A stretch of DNA of 64,000 nucleotides, from contig REGQ01000024.1 of NCBI GenBank assembly GCA_004134985.1, forward strand, positions 1 to 64,000, written 5' to 3'. Positions 51,693-60,311 of this stretch are shown here, in pieces (positions within the stretch are counted from its first letter, which is position 1; each line of letters opens with the position of its first letter). The position numbers and the translations under genes are program-made. The DNA comes from Paenibacillaceae bacterium. GTDB lineage: Bacteria > Bacillota > Bacilli > Paenibacillales > Paenibacillaceae. Under the pieces are notes generated by a model. The model did no database searches and was not told the origin of the DNA. It saw only the letters and a program-made list of their open reading frames with translations.

Positions 51693-53779
51693 GCGCGGTG
51701 ACGTCGAATTCAAAACAGTCACAGCAAGCCTCCGCCCGCCCTGAACGGAAGGGCAGAGGCTTGCTGTGGCTGCTGGGCGGGCTGGCGCTGCTGCTTGCAA
51801 TCGGGTTTGTCAGCCTCACGCAGGGGCTGGCGGACATCTCGCTGCGCACCGTCATCCAGGCGCTCTGGTCTCCGCAGGATATATCGGAGCATCACCTGAT
51901 CCGGGGCGTTCGGATGCCGCGCACCGTGATGGCGATGATCTCCGGTGCGGCGTTGGCGCTGGCCGGAGCGCTTATGCAGACGGTGACCCGCAATCCGCTC
52001 GCTTCGGAGACGACGCTCGGCGTGAACGCCGGCGCCTATTTGGCGGTTGTTGCCGGCACCATTCTGTGGCCGGCCTTTTTCAGCCAGGCGCCCCTTCTGT
52101 TCGCCGCTGTCGGCGGCTTGGCATCAGCGGCAGCTGTATATTTGCTGAGCGGCGGGCGGAAAGGGACGCCGATCCGGATGATTTTGGCGGGCATGATCAT
52201 CACGCTCGCATTCTCCTCCATCTCCAATGCGCTGTTTCTGCTTAATGAAGAATCAGCGCGAGGGATTTACCTCTGGGGATCGGGATCGCTGATCCAGAAC
52301 AGTTGGTCCGGCGTGAGCTTCAGCTGGCCGTGGGTGCTGGGCGGCTTGCTGCTCGCCTGGCTCATGTCGCGCAATCTGGATCTGCTTGCTTTCCAGGAGG
52401 AGACCACCCGTTCCCTTGGGCAGCGGGTTGGAAGAACACGGCTGCTTGCCATGCTGCTCGCTGTGTTGGTCGCCTGTGTCAGCGTCAGTGTCGTTGGACC
52501 GATTGGCTTCATCGGTCTGGTCGCCCCGCATATTGTCAAAATGTCGGGACTGCACCGCCACGCATGGCTTATTCCTGTGAGCGCCTTGTGGGGCAGCGCC
52601 ATCCTGATCGGCGCCGACACGCTTGCACGCGGTTTCGCCGACGCCTATGGCGAGCTGCCGGCAGGAGCAGTGACGGCCTTGCTGGGCGGGCCGTGGCTCA
52701 TTTGGCTCGCTTTGCGCTCAGCGCGCAAAGTTGGCGGAACGAGCGGCGCGGCGCTTCATGTTGGCCTGACCGGCAGGCGGTTGCCTTACCCGCTGCTGAT
52801 CAGTCTGTTGGCCGCGCTGCTGATTGGCATCGGGCTGTTCAGCCTTGTTAGCGGCAGTTCCTCCTTGTCGATCCCGGAAATAGCAGCTGTATTGCAGGGC
52901 AAGGGCACCGCACTTCATCAAAAAATACTGCTTGATTTCCGGCTGCCAAGGCTGCTTGTATCGGCCCTCGCTGGAGCGATGTTGGCGGCCAGCGGAAGTT
53001 TACTGCAAAACGCGATTCGCAACCCGCTTGGTGACGCTCAAGTGCTCGGGGTTACAGGCGGCGCCGGTGTAGGCGCCTTGCTGCTTATGGCTCTTCTCCC
53101 CCAGCTCCCGTTCGCTTGGGTGCCCATCGCTGCAGTAGCAGGCGGCCTTGCTGCGGCAGCCATCGTATTTGTGGCCGTGTGGAGGAAAGGTCTGGAGCCT
53201 GGCAGCATGATTCTGGTGGGCATAGCGGTATCGGCTGTGGCGCTTGCCTTAATTAATATACTCGTCATTCAGATCAAGCTGGGAGCCGCGCCGGCACTCA
53301 CCTGGCTGTCCGGAAGTACATATGGACGCGGGTGGAAAGAAGTAACCCAGCTTGCTTGGTCAGCGGCGCTCCTTTTGCCGATCGGCTGGTGGCTTGGGCG
53401 CAGGGTGGAGCTGCTTACCTTCCAGGACGAAAGCACGATTGGGCTTGGGTTAAAGGTGAAGTCGGCGCGCTTGTACGTGTCGCTGGTCGCTGTGCTGCTT
53501 GCTTCGTTGGCGGTAGCGGGTGTCGGGACCATCGGCTTCATCGGTCTGCTAGCCCCTCATGCAGCAAGACTGCTCGTTGGCCTTCACCATCGCCGCTCCA
53601 TTACCGCCGCCGCTATGATCGGAGCTGTGCTGCTCGTCGCTGCCGATCTGGCAGGCCGCACCGTTATCGCGCCACGGGATTTGCCATCAGGGACTGTTGT
53701 CGCATTGATCGGCAGCCCTTATCTGATCTATCTGATTTACAAATCCTCACGAGCCGGCAAAGTTAAGGCGAAAGCTTGA
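51689..53779 (+). CDS. Fused two-domain FecCD iron-siderophore permease, FhuB-like
   Basis: The 696-residue membrane protein consists of two FecCD permease units in one chain (about residues 1-345 and 360-696), as in FhuB. Each half has RNPLA/GxxxLGVxxGA and GFIGLxxPH motifs and about ten helices. The usual Bacillota form is two separate genes. It overlaps the receptor gene by ATGA. No ATPase gene is present; one encoded elsewhere must energise it. The region is notably GC-richer than its surroundings. Confidence 0.92.
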   Translation: MSAVTSNSKQSQQASARPERKGRGLLWLLGGLALLLAIGFVSLTQGLADISLRTVIQALWSPQDISEHHLIRGVRMPRTVMAMISGAALALAGALMQTVTRNPLASETTLGVNAGAYLAVVAGTILWPAFFSQAPLLFAAVGGLASAAAVYLLSGGRKGTPIRMILAGMIITLAFSSISNALFLLNEESARGIYLWGSGSLIQNSWSGVSFSWPWVLGGLLLAWLMSRNLDLLAFQEETTRSLGQRVGRTRLLAMLLAVLVACVSVSVVGPIGFIGLVAPHIVKMSGLHRHAWLIPVSALWGSAILIGADTLARGFADAYGELPAGAVTALLGGPWLIWLALRSARKVGGTSGAALHVGLTGRRLPYPLLISLLAALLIGIGLFSLVSGSSSLSIPEIAAVLQGKGTALHQKILLDFRLPRLLVSALAGAMLAASGSLLQNAIRNPLGDAQVLGVTGGAGVGALLLMALLPQLPFAWVPIAAVAGGLAAAAIVFVAVWRKGLEPGSMILVGIAVSAVALALINILVIQIKLGAAPALTWLSGSTYGRGWKEVTQLAWSAALLLPIGWWLGRRVELLTFQDESTIGLGLKVKSARLYVSLVAVLLASLAVAGVGTIGFIGLLAPHAARLLVGLHHRRSITAAAMIGAVLLVAADLAGRTVIAPRDLPSGTVVALIGSPYLIYLIYKSSRAGKVKAKA

Positions 53780-53840
53780 TAATGCCGTTAGCCGATTGCG
53801 CAGTGTACGCTATACCGCGGATGGTAACCGCAATTCAGAC

Positions 53841-53879
53841 AACCGCAATGTCCTTGTCAAATAGGCGTTGCGGTTTTTT
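53841..53879 (+). terminator. Rho-independent terminator of the siderophore operon
   Basis: AACCGCAA (53841-53848) pairs with TTGCGGTT (53868-53875), followed by TTTTG. The loop is 19 bases long. Confidence 0.6.
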
Positions 53880-53899
53880 GCTGCGTTCTTTTTACGAGA

Positions 53900-54010
53900 C
53901 AGTGTGGGGTGTAGGGGGAGGGGGGCATGTAGTGGTTGAGTGGTAATTGTGTGGTAGTTGTGTGGTGGGTCGTGCGGTGATGGTGTCTTGTTGTGGTCTA
54001 GTGGTGTGTT
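53900..54010. other. G/T-rich non-coding stretch
   Basis: About 110 bases consist almost only of G and T on the plus strand, with G-runs of 4, 5 and 6 within 20 bases near 53907-53928 and many GTGGT steps. No gene fits. It leads into the inverted-repeat element. Confidence 0.6.
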
Positions 54011-54060
54011 TCACTTTAAAGTGGTAAAGCGAAGTGTCTGCACTGCCATGCTGTTTTTCT

Positions 54061-54176
54061 TGTATACCCTATCTCAGGTTGCGAAGATGTGTGTCCAAAA
54101 TTGTCCCGTCGGGCAGTGTGCCTGCAACTGCAGACTTTCGGTCTGTCAGTCAAATTTAGCGGAGATAGGGTATACA
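54061..54176. mobile_element. Small inverted-repeat element (MITE-like), copy 2
   Basis: The 116-bp element has perfect 15-base terminal repeats TGTATACCCTATCTC (54061-54075) and GAGATAGGGTATACA (54162-54176). Ends and the left flank (TGCCATGC, two variable bases, TTTTTCT) match the copy at 42381-42494; the centre does not and contains its own hairpin (GCAGACTTTCGGTCTGTC region, 54130-54148). Confidence 0.65.
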
Positions 54177-54187
54177 CGATTTTACTA

Positions 54188-54341
54188 CACAGCACGCTCT
54201 TCACAGTACGCTCTTCACAGTACGCTCTTCACAGTACGCTCTTCACAGTACGCTCTTCACAGCACGCTCTTCACAGTACGCTCTTCACAGTACGCTCTTC
54301 ACAGTACGCTCCTCACAGCACGCTCTTCACAGCACGCTCTT
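54188..54341. repeat. Eleven tandem copies of a 14-bp unit
   Basis: The unit CACAGTACGCTCTT (or CACAGCACGCTCTT) repeats eleven times without gaps. The T/C variant at position 6 is the main difference; one unit has CTCCT. It lies 11 bases after the inverted-repeat element and 72 bases before the copper operon promoter. The length is not a multiple of three, so the array does not encode a stable repeat protein. Confidence 0.97.
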
Positions 54342-54413
54342 CCTCCCCTACCTGGACAATTTTAATCTCCTCCGAAAGCGAACGGCGAGGTTGTGCCGAT
54401 GATGTGAAGTCTG

Positions 54414-54443
54414 TTGATCTTTTGGACAGTCATTTAGTACACT
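54414..54443 (+). promoter_or_regulatory. Promoter of the copper operon, homologous to the AraC gene promoter
   Basis: TTGATC (54414-54419) and TACACT (54438-54443) are 18 bases apart, with CATTTAGTACACT shared exactly with the AraC promoter at 49568-49580. Transcription should start near 54450, just before the ribosome site AAGGAG (54452-54457). Confidence 0.55.
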
Positions 54444-54467
54444 AATGGAAGAAGGAGTGTGGAGAAA

Positions 54468-56126
54468 TTGGGAAAGAGAATGCCATACGATCATAGGCTT
54501 GTTATGAAAGTTTGGTTTGTTGTACTGGCCGCTGCAATATTGACCAGCACATGGGGAGCATTGATGCCGCGGGCAGCCGCGCATGCCTCAGCGGAAAGCA
54601 TGACGCCTGAGCCGAATGCCAGATTGGCCGAAAGTCCGGCGAAGGTGGAAATAGCCTTTAATGAAGCAATTGAAACCGGGATTGGTGCGTTAGAGGTGCT
54701 TGACGCCATGTCGAAGCCGGTTACCAATGATAAATTTACCGTATCCGATAATCGCCGTGCAATAACGCTGGAACTGCCGAAGTTGGGCGAAGGCGTATAT
54801 ACGGTAGCTTACCGGATTCTTTCCGCAGACGGACATCCTGTTAATGGGTCCTATGTATTTGTAGTAGGCGATCCGCCTGCGGCCAAAGACGCCTCATTGT
54901 TTGACCTGCATAAAGATCTCGGCCATTCCGGCCACGAAATTTCAACCCAGGTATCGACCTCGGAATTTATACTCTATCTTTCCCGAGGCTTATATTACGG
55001 GGCGCTGCTGTTGGCAAGCGGTCTGATGATCTGGTATGCCCTTCTCCGCCGCTCAAGCGACGTTATTGCCGCTATGTTCCGCAAATGGGGACAATGGACG
55101 ATGCGCGGCTTGCTGCTGGCGACTCTGCTGTACGTTTTCCTTCACGCGAAGGAATTGATGGTCGGTCAGCCTGTCAGTGAATGGGGAAAACTGTTTACCA
55201 AGACAGAAACGGGTATGCTGTGGATTTTGCTGATCGTTTTTGCCTTGATCGGGTTTATCGTGCTGAAAACAGGCAAAGCCGTACGGCTAATCTGGGCCGT
55301 CATCATTCTGGGTCTGGAAAGCTTGATCGGACATGCTGCGGCCTATCATCCCAAATGGTATGCCGTGCTGCTTGATTTTGTCCATTTGGGCGCTTCTGCG
55401 GTGTGGGCAGGTGGCGTTGCCTTTCTGCTTGTTCTCTGGTTTGAGGAGCGCAAGGAAGCGGGCAGATTCGCATTGGAGTTCACCCGGGCAGCCTGGATTT
55501 CGATCGTATTGCTTACATTGTCGGGTGTGCTGATGGCCGTTCTGTTCCTGCCGGACTTCTCCTATTTGTTCTACACCGGATGGGGAACATTCCTGATTAT
55601 TAAAACGGTGCTTGTGGTGTTCGTCATTATTGTCGGTGCCTTGCTTCGCAAAAAAGTAGTGCGCGGCAACTTGCCGGACAATCTGCTGCTGCGCATTGAC
55701 GGGGCATTGATGGTTATCATTATTCTTATTGTCGGCATTTTCACTTACATTAGCCCGCTGCCGGCGAATGAGCCTTTCTCCAACCACAGAATGGGAGAGA
55801 AGCTCCATGTTACCTTGCGCATTACGCCGAATGTGCCTGGCGAAAACAATTTTATTATTAAAGTTTGGCTTCCCGAGCAGAAGGGAGAACCGAAGTCGGT
55901 CAGGCTGCTGCTTCATTCACAGGACAAAAAAGATATGGGTCCGATCCAGGTGCCGCTGGAAGTTTTTGAAGATGAAGAAACGGATGCTTTCGATGGTTTT
56001 GCGAAATTTACGTACACAGCGGACGGTCCTTTTATTCCTTTCCCTGGCAAATGGGAGGCGAAGCTTGAAGTATTCGACAAGCAGGATAATCTGATGACAT
56101 ACGAGGCAGAATTCCGAAACTATTAG
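54468..56126 (+). CDS. ycnJ: CopC-CopD fusion copper transport protein, YcnJ-like
   Basis: The protein of about 552 residues has a signal sequence ending AAA|HASAES, so a mature N-terminal His can bind copper as in CopC. The CopC domain includes SADGHPVNGSYVFVVG with further Cu ligands. Eight CopD helices follow, and the C-terminal YtkA-like domain (LHVTLRITPNVPGENNFIIKV) completes the YcnJ architecture. YcnJ is linked to copper uptake under limitation. The start is uncertain: TTG 54468 fits AAGGAG best, ATG 54480 is possible, GTG 54459 is too close. Confidence 0.85.
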   Translation: MGKRMPYDHRLVMKVWFVVLAAAILTSTWGALMPRAAAHASAESMTPEPNARLAESPAKVEIAFNEAIETGIGALEVLDAMSKPVTNDKFTVSDNRRAITLELPKLGEGVYTVAYRILSADGHPVNGSYVFVVGDPPAAKDASLFDLHKDLGHSGHEISTQVSTSEFILYLSRGLYYGALLLASGLMIWYALLRRSSDVIAAMFRKWGQWTMRGLLLATLLYVFLHAKELMVGQPVSEWGKLFTKTETGMLWILLIVFALIGFIVLKTGKAVRLIWAVIILGLESLIGHAAAYHPKWYAVLLDFVHLGASAVWAGGVAFLLVLWFEERKEAGRFALEFTRAAWISIVLLTLSGVLMAVLFLPDFSYLFYTGWGTFLIIKTVLVVFVIIVGALLRKKVVRGNLPDNLLLRIDGALMVIIILIVGIFTYISPLPANEPFSNHRMGEKLHVTLRITPNVPGENNFIIKVWLPEQKGEPKSVRLLLHSQDKKDMGPIQVPLEVFEDEETDAFDGFAKFTYTADGPFIPFPGKWEAKLEVFDKQDNLMTYEAEFRNY

Positions 56127-56159
56127 GCAGCCCAAGATTGCCCTGGAGGGAACCAAACC

Positions 56160-57005
56160 TTGTCTTATAAACAAATTAAATGGCTCATCATGTGGATTCC
56201 GACGATAACGATCGGATTGTGGGAATACTTGCGCCATACCGTTCTTCTGCCTTACTTGTCCATGGAGCTTGGCAATTTGCTGGCTCCTGTCATCGTTCTG
56301 CTCGTCACCGTTACATTGCTCCGCAAGCTGTTCGCCCGGATGGAGGAGACACAGGATGCGTTGCGGCGCGAGCAGATGCTCAAAGCGGCGCTCGAAGAAC
56401 GGGAGCAGTTGTCGCGCGAACTCCATGATGGAATTTCGCAATCGCTGTTTTTGCTTTCTGTGAAACTTGACAAGCTGGACCAGGCGAATAATGCGGAAGA
56501 CGTTCGTGAGCAGACTGGACAAATCCGCGATACGGTCAGACATGTTTATGAGGATGTGCGGCAGTCAATTGCCAGTCTGCGGACTACGCCTGTCGTGACG
56601 GATTTGCCATGGATGCAGTCCATCTATGCGCTTGCTGCCGAAATAAGCGAGGGCAGCGGACTCGCGATTGTACTGGACTGGCAGATGCCGGATGCGAAGC
56701 TGACCGCGAAAGAAAAGATTGAACTGCTTGCTTTGCTCAGAGAGGCGCTGCTAAATATTCAAAAACATGCACGCGCCGGCAAGGCGATTGTTCGTTGTGT
56801 TCCTCATGGCGATGATCGCGAAGGTTTCTGTTGCACCGTAGCGGATGATGGCGTAGGCATCGCAGATGATCGGCGTACCGCTGAAGGCTGCTACGGCTTG
56901 CGCATGATGGAGAACCGGGCGGCCGCGATGGGCTGGGAGTTTGCAATCAGCCGGACAAGCGACGTTTCAGGAACAACCGTCGAAATTTGCAAGCGCGGGA
57001 CATAG
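56160..57005 (+). CDS. NarX/DegS-type sensor histidine kinase without adjacent response regulator
   Basis: The 281-residue kinase has two N-terminal membrane helices (about 7-22 and 37-54), a short coiled coil, the HisKA_3 phosphoacceptor motif RELHDGISQSLFLLS with His89, and an HATPase domain (REALLNIQKHARAGKA, VADDGVGI, YGLRMMENRAAAMG). The start is TTG 56160 with GGAGGG 9 bases upstream. It lies between ycnJ-like and ycnI-like genes where Bacillus has none (it has the YcnK repressor upstream). No NarL-type partner is encoded in the window. Confidence 0.85.
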   Translation: MSYKQIKWLIMWIPTITIGLWEYLRHTVLLPYLSMELGNLLAPVIVLLVTVTLLRKLFARMEETQDALRREQMLKAALEEREQLSRELHDGISQSLFLLSVKLDKLDQANNAEDVREQTGQIRDTVRHVYEDVRQSIASLRTTPVVTDLPWMQSIYALAAEISEGSGLAIVLDWQMPDAKLTAKEKIELLALLREALLNIQKHARAGKAIVRCVPHGDDREGFCCTVADDGVGIADDRRTAEGCYGLRMMENRAAAMGWEFAISRTSDVSGTTVEICKRGT

Positions 57006-57098
57006 CCCTTTCGAGGCATTTCGAATTGCAATGGATAAGCTTATACTGAATGAAGTGAGTTTTAAGAGAGATACAGGGATAAGAGAGGGAGATGGACG

Positions 57099-57722
57099 AT
57101 GAAACGATGGATAGTGAGCGGTATGACTGCGCTGGCTATGCTGCTGTTTGCCGGTGTGGCCAGCGCGCATGTCACGGTTAGCCCGAATGAAGTGAAGCAA
57201 GGATCTTATGAAGTGTTTACGGTTAGGGTGCCAAGTGAAACGGCCGGGACATCTACGGTATCTGTTAAAGTGACGATTCCTGAGGGAGCGGCTGTAAGCC
57301 GTACTGAGCCGAAGCCAGGCTGGACAGAAGAATTGGAACTGGACGATAAGGAGCAGATTGTCAGTGTAACTTGGAAAGCCGATGGCGATGGTTTGAGCCA
57401 GAAGCAGTTTACAGAATTCAGAATGCAAGGAAAGGTAGCGGATGATGCTACCGAGCTGGTGTGGAAGGCCTACCAAACCTATGCAGACGGCAGTCTGGTG
57501 GAATGGATTGGCGGTGACAATCCTGCCTCTGTAACAACTGTCACTGCGGGAACCGGTGAAAGCGATGGCCATGGTCACCAGGCATCCCCTGCGGACAGCG
57601 GATCGGGAACGGAAGCAGGCAATGAAAATTCCGGTTCAATGGCAACCTGGCTGTCAGCGCTGGCATTGGCGCTTGCGGCAGTTGCGCTTGTGACGGCACT
57701 GCTGCGCGGCCGCAAACGTTAA
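57099..57722 (+). CDS. ycnI: YcnI-like copper-binding membrane protein (DUF1775)
   Basis: The 207-residue exported protein has a signal peptide ending ASA|HVTVSP, leaving an N-terminal His as in YcnI, which binds copper through a histidine brace-like site with a nearby Trp (PGWTEELEL). A His/Ser/Gly-rich linker (GHGHQA) and one C-terminal helix with RGRKR anchor it. GAGGGAG precedes the ATG. It follows the kinase by 93 bases and likely delivers or buffers copper for the YcnJ-like protein. Confidence 0.88.
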   Translation: MKRWIVSGMTALAMLLFAGVASAHVTVSPNEVKQGSYEVFTVRVPSETAGTSTVSVKVTIPEGAAVSRTEPKPGWTEELELDDKEQIVSVTWKADGDGLSQKQFTEFRMQGKVADDATELVWKAYQTYADGSLVEWIGGDNPASVTTVTAGTGESDGHGHQASPADSGSGTEAGNENSGSMATWLSALALALAAVALVTALLRGRKR

Positions 57723-57758
57723 ATCGTTTTTTTTAAATTGGATAGGGTTGAGCAAGAG

Positions 57759-57801
57759 CGTCCAATACCGGCACAATGATGCGCCGGTGTCGGGCGTTTT
57801 T
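57759..57801 (+). terminator. Rho-independent terminator of the copper operon
   Basis: ACCGGC (57767-57772) and GCCGGT (57783-57788) form the inner stem and CGTCC/GGGCG an outer one, followed by five T. Loop of about ten bases. Confidence 0.65.
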
Positions 57802-57956
57802 CTTATGATTTGGACAATATTCAGACATTATTGGCAGTAGCGTGGCGATTTGCTGTGACTGGCCTAAACAATATATACTGATTTTGAAACGCATCGCTTG
57901 CTGCTGCGTAGTAGTAAAAGCTGGATTATTAATTGCTTGAAAGGGGACATGAACAG

Positions 57957-59057
57957 ATGGAGGTTTACCAGGGAGGCAAGGGCGGAGATTCCAACCAGAT
58001 CCCGCAAATCCCAAAGGGAACGGCCAAGAAAGTAATCATTGGTGCAGTGGTTGCGCTGCTGCTATGGGTGGGATGGAGCTGTTTCTATACCGTACAGGAG
58101 CAGGAAGAAGCCGCAAAGCTCACTTTCGGAAAGTACACGTCAACGACAGAGAAGGCTGGATTGCATTTCAAATTGCCTTATCCGATTGAAAAGGTTATCA
58201 TTTATCCGACTAAACTTACCCAAAAAATGCAGATTGGCTACCGGGAACTAAACGGAAAATCCGTTTCAGTTGAATCGGACGCATTGATGATTACAGGGGA
58301 CGAGAATCTGGTTTCCGCGGATGCCGTCGTTGAGTGGCGCGTCTCCAATTTGGAAGCTTTCCTGTATAATATCGATGACCCTGAAACGTTCTTGCGCAAT
58401 ACGGCAAGCGCTTCGATCCGCTCGGTAATCGGCGCCAACAAGCTGGACTTTGCAATTACCGAAGGAAAGACAATTATTCAGGCGGAAGCGAAGAAACGGC
58501 TTGAGGAACTGCATCTATTTTACAATACCGGGATCAAGATTGAAGATTTGAAGTTCCAGGATATCGAGCCTCCTGAAGGTACGGTACAGCAGGCATTCCG
58601 TGAAGTTACCAATGCCCGTGAGGAGAAAAGTACGAAAATCAATCAGGCGCAGAAGTATGTTAACGACATTCTTCCGAAAGCGCGCGGGGAAGCGCAGGCG
58701 CTGATCGAGAAGGCGGAATCGGAGAAGCATTCCCGGATCGTCAATGCGCAAGGGGATGTCGCCAAATTCAACGCTATTTACAACGAATATGTGAAAAACC
58801 CCGATATTACGAGCGATCGTCTAATTTTGGAGACGCTTGAGAAGATTTTGCCAGGCGCCAAAGTTATCATTACTGACGGGGGCAGCGATACCGTCAAATA
58901 TTTGCCGCTTAACGAGTTGATGAACTCCTCCCGTTCCGGAAATTCCGTAACGCCGCCGACGGTTACGACACCGCCACAGCAGCCGGTACAGCCTCCGGCT
59001 AACCAAACGGATGACGAAACGTCGCAAGAAGATGAAGAAGGAGGGGCGGCACAATGA
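57957..59057 (+). CDS. hflK: HflK, SPFH-domain regulator of FtsH
   Basis: The 366-residue membrane protein has one N-terminal helix (about residues 27-46) and an extracellular SPFH/band-7 domain (TEKAGLHFKLPYPIEKV, VEWRVSNLEAFLYN), followed by a long coiled coil and a Pro/Gln/Glu-rich tail. With HflC it forms cages around the FtsH protease. ATG 57957 follows AAAGGGG at 10 bases; the frame from TTG 57933 lacks a site. It overlaps hflC by four bases. Confidence 0.9.
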   Translation: MEVYQGGKGGDSNQIPQIPKGTAKKVIIGAVVALLLWVGWSCFYTVQEQEEAAKLTFGKYTSTTEKAGLHFKLPYPIEKVIIYPTKLTQKMQIGYRELNGKSVSVESDALMITGDENLVSADAVVEWRVSNLEAFLYNIDDPETFLRNTASASIRSVIGANKLDFAITEGKTIIQAEAKKRLEELHLFYNTGIKIEDLKFQDIEPPEGTVQQAFREVTNAREEKSTKINQAQKYVNDILPKARGEAQALIEKAESEKHSRIVNAQGDVAKFNAIYNEYVKNPDITSDRLILETLEKILPGAKVIITDGGSDTVKYLPLNELMNSSRSGNSVTPPTVTTPPQQPVQPPANQTDDETSQEDEEGGAAQ

Positions 59058-59920
59058 AGAAATGGGTTGTAACAGGCGCAGGTCTCGTCCTGCTGCTGAT
59101 CGTATTATTGGGTTCGCTATTTGTGGTGCGTGAAGGGGAATATGTTGTCGTGCTGCAGTTTGGCGAGGCGGTACGTATTCATAAGGAACCAGGCATCAAA
59201 ATCAAAATTCCTTTCATTGAAAATGTGACATCACTCCCGAAATATCAGCAAATTCATGAAGACAACCAGTTGGGGACGATTTTGACCAAAGACAAAAAGC
59301 CGATCAATGTCGATAATTATACTGTTTGGCGAATAACCCAGCCCCAAATGTTTTTGCAAACGTTGAAAACGATGTCTACCGCAGACAGCCTGATTGGCAA
59401 TGCTGTGTACAGTACAGTGCGCAGAAAGCTGTCCGAGGTGGATTACGGCAATATCATTAGCGAGAACACCGCCCGCGGCGACTTGAATGAGGATATTACC
59501 CGTGAAGTAATGGAGCAGGTAACACGTTCCAACTACGGCATTGAAATTGTTGATGTCCGGATTAAACGGACTGACCTTCCTGACGAGAACAAAGACAGTG
59601 TCTACAACCGGATGATCTCTGACAGGCAATCGATCGCGGCAGGTTATTTGTCCGAGGGGGACGAAGAATCCCGCAAGATTACCTCCAGTGCCGACCGCCA
59701 GGCCCGCGAGCTGATTGCGAAAGCGGAGTCGGATGCGAAGAAGATCATTGCTGAAGGTGAGGAGGAGGCTGCGCGGATCTATAATGCCGCTTATGGCAAG
59801 GATGCGCAGTTCTACAAGCTATACCGTACGTTGGAGAGTTATGTGACGACGATCCAGGATGAGACGGTCATCATGCTGCCGATAGATTCCCCTTATACGA
59901 AGACTTTGCTGGGGAAATAG
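59054..59920 (+). CDS. hflC: HflC, SPFH-domain regulator of FtsH
   Basis: The 288-residue partner of HflK has an N-terminal helix (VVTGAGLVLLLIVLLGSLFVV), SPFH domain (EYVVVLQFGEAVRIHKEPG) and coiled coil with SAGYLSEGDEESRKITSSAD-type text (IAAGYLSEGDEESRKI). It is translationally coupled to hflK through an ATGA overlap and has GGAGGGG upstream. Confidence 0.92.
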   Translation: MKKWVVTGAGLVLLLIVLLGSLFVVREGEYVVVLQFGEAVRIHKEPGIKIKIPFIENVTSLPKYQQIHEDNQLGTILTKDKKPINVDNYTVWRITQPQMFLQTLKTMSTADSLIGNAVYSTVRRKLSEVDYGNIISENTARGDLNEDITREVMEQVTRSNYGIEIVDVRIKRTDLPDENKDSVYNRMISDRQSIAAGYLSEGDEESRKITSSADRQARELIAKAESDAKKIIAEGEEEAARIYNAAYGKDAQFYKLYRTLESYVTTIQDETVIMLPIDSPYTKTLLGK

Positions 59921-59941
59921 CAGCGAATCACAAATCAAGAC

Positions 59942-59970
59942 TTGCATCAAGTGATTCGTTTGCATATAAT
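59942..59970 (+). promoter_or_regulatory. Sigma-A promoter of pheST
   Basis: TTGCAT (59942-59947) and a perfect TATAAT (59965-59970) are 17 bases apart. Transcription from about 59977 gives a leader of about 335 bases carrying the T-box. Confidence 0.75.
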
Positions 59971-59976
59971 TAGACG

Positions 59977-60311
59977 AGCGAAACTGCAATTTGTATTTGT
60001 GTAAATGGTAAATGCTTTGACGGAGATAAGTAAGCAGTGCTTTCGTACAGGGAGAAGACATCCAGATTGCGAGTGTCTTCACGAAATCAGACTGTCTGAA
60101 ATTCACTCCCGAGCAGGATTCTGAACGTCCTCTGCGCGCTGCGCAGGATCATTAGGAAATTCCCGGTGCCGGCCGTTAACCGGATAAGGGGTTGCCTGTT
60201 TGTGTTGTCATCTGACACACTGACGCAATCCGAATTAGGGTGGTACCACGGTCCTTTCGTCCCTTGCGGGGAGGAGGGGCCTTTTTTTATTTTTCTAGGA
60301 GGCGAATTCGA
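59977..60311 (+). ncRNA. T-box leader of pheST (tRNA-Phe sensing)
   Basis: The T-box sequence TTAGGGTGGTACCACGG is at 60235-60251, immediately followed by the terminator (60250-60288, ending in seven T). Stem I spans roughly 60018-60125; the likely specifier is the Phe codon TTC at 60103-60105, followed by A as usual. Uncharged tRNA-Phe should stabilise the antiterminator and allow transcription. Confidence 0.93.

Noticed and set aside
53900-53930. G-quadruplex
   Set aside because: Only three G-runs of three or more are close together; a stable four-run arrangement is not clear.
54188-54341. CRISPR array
   Set aside because: The 14-bp units abut directly without spacers and no cas genes are nearby.
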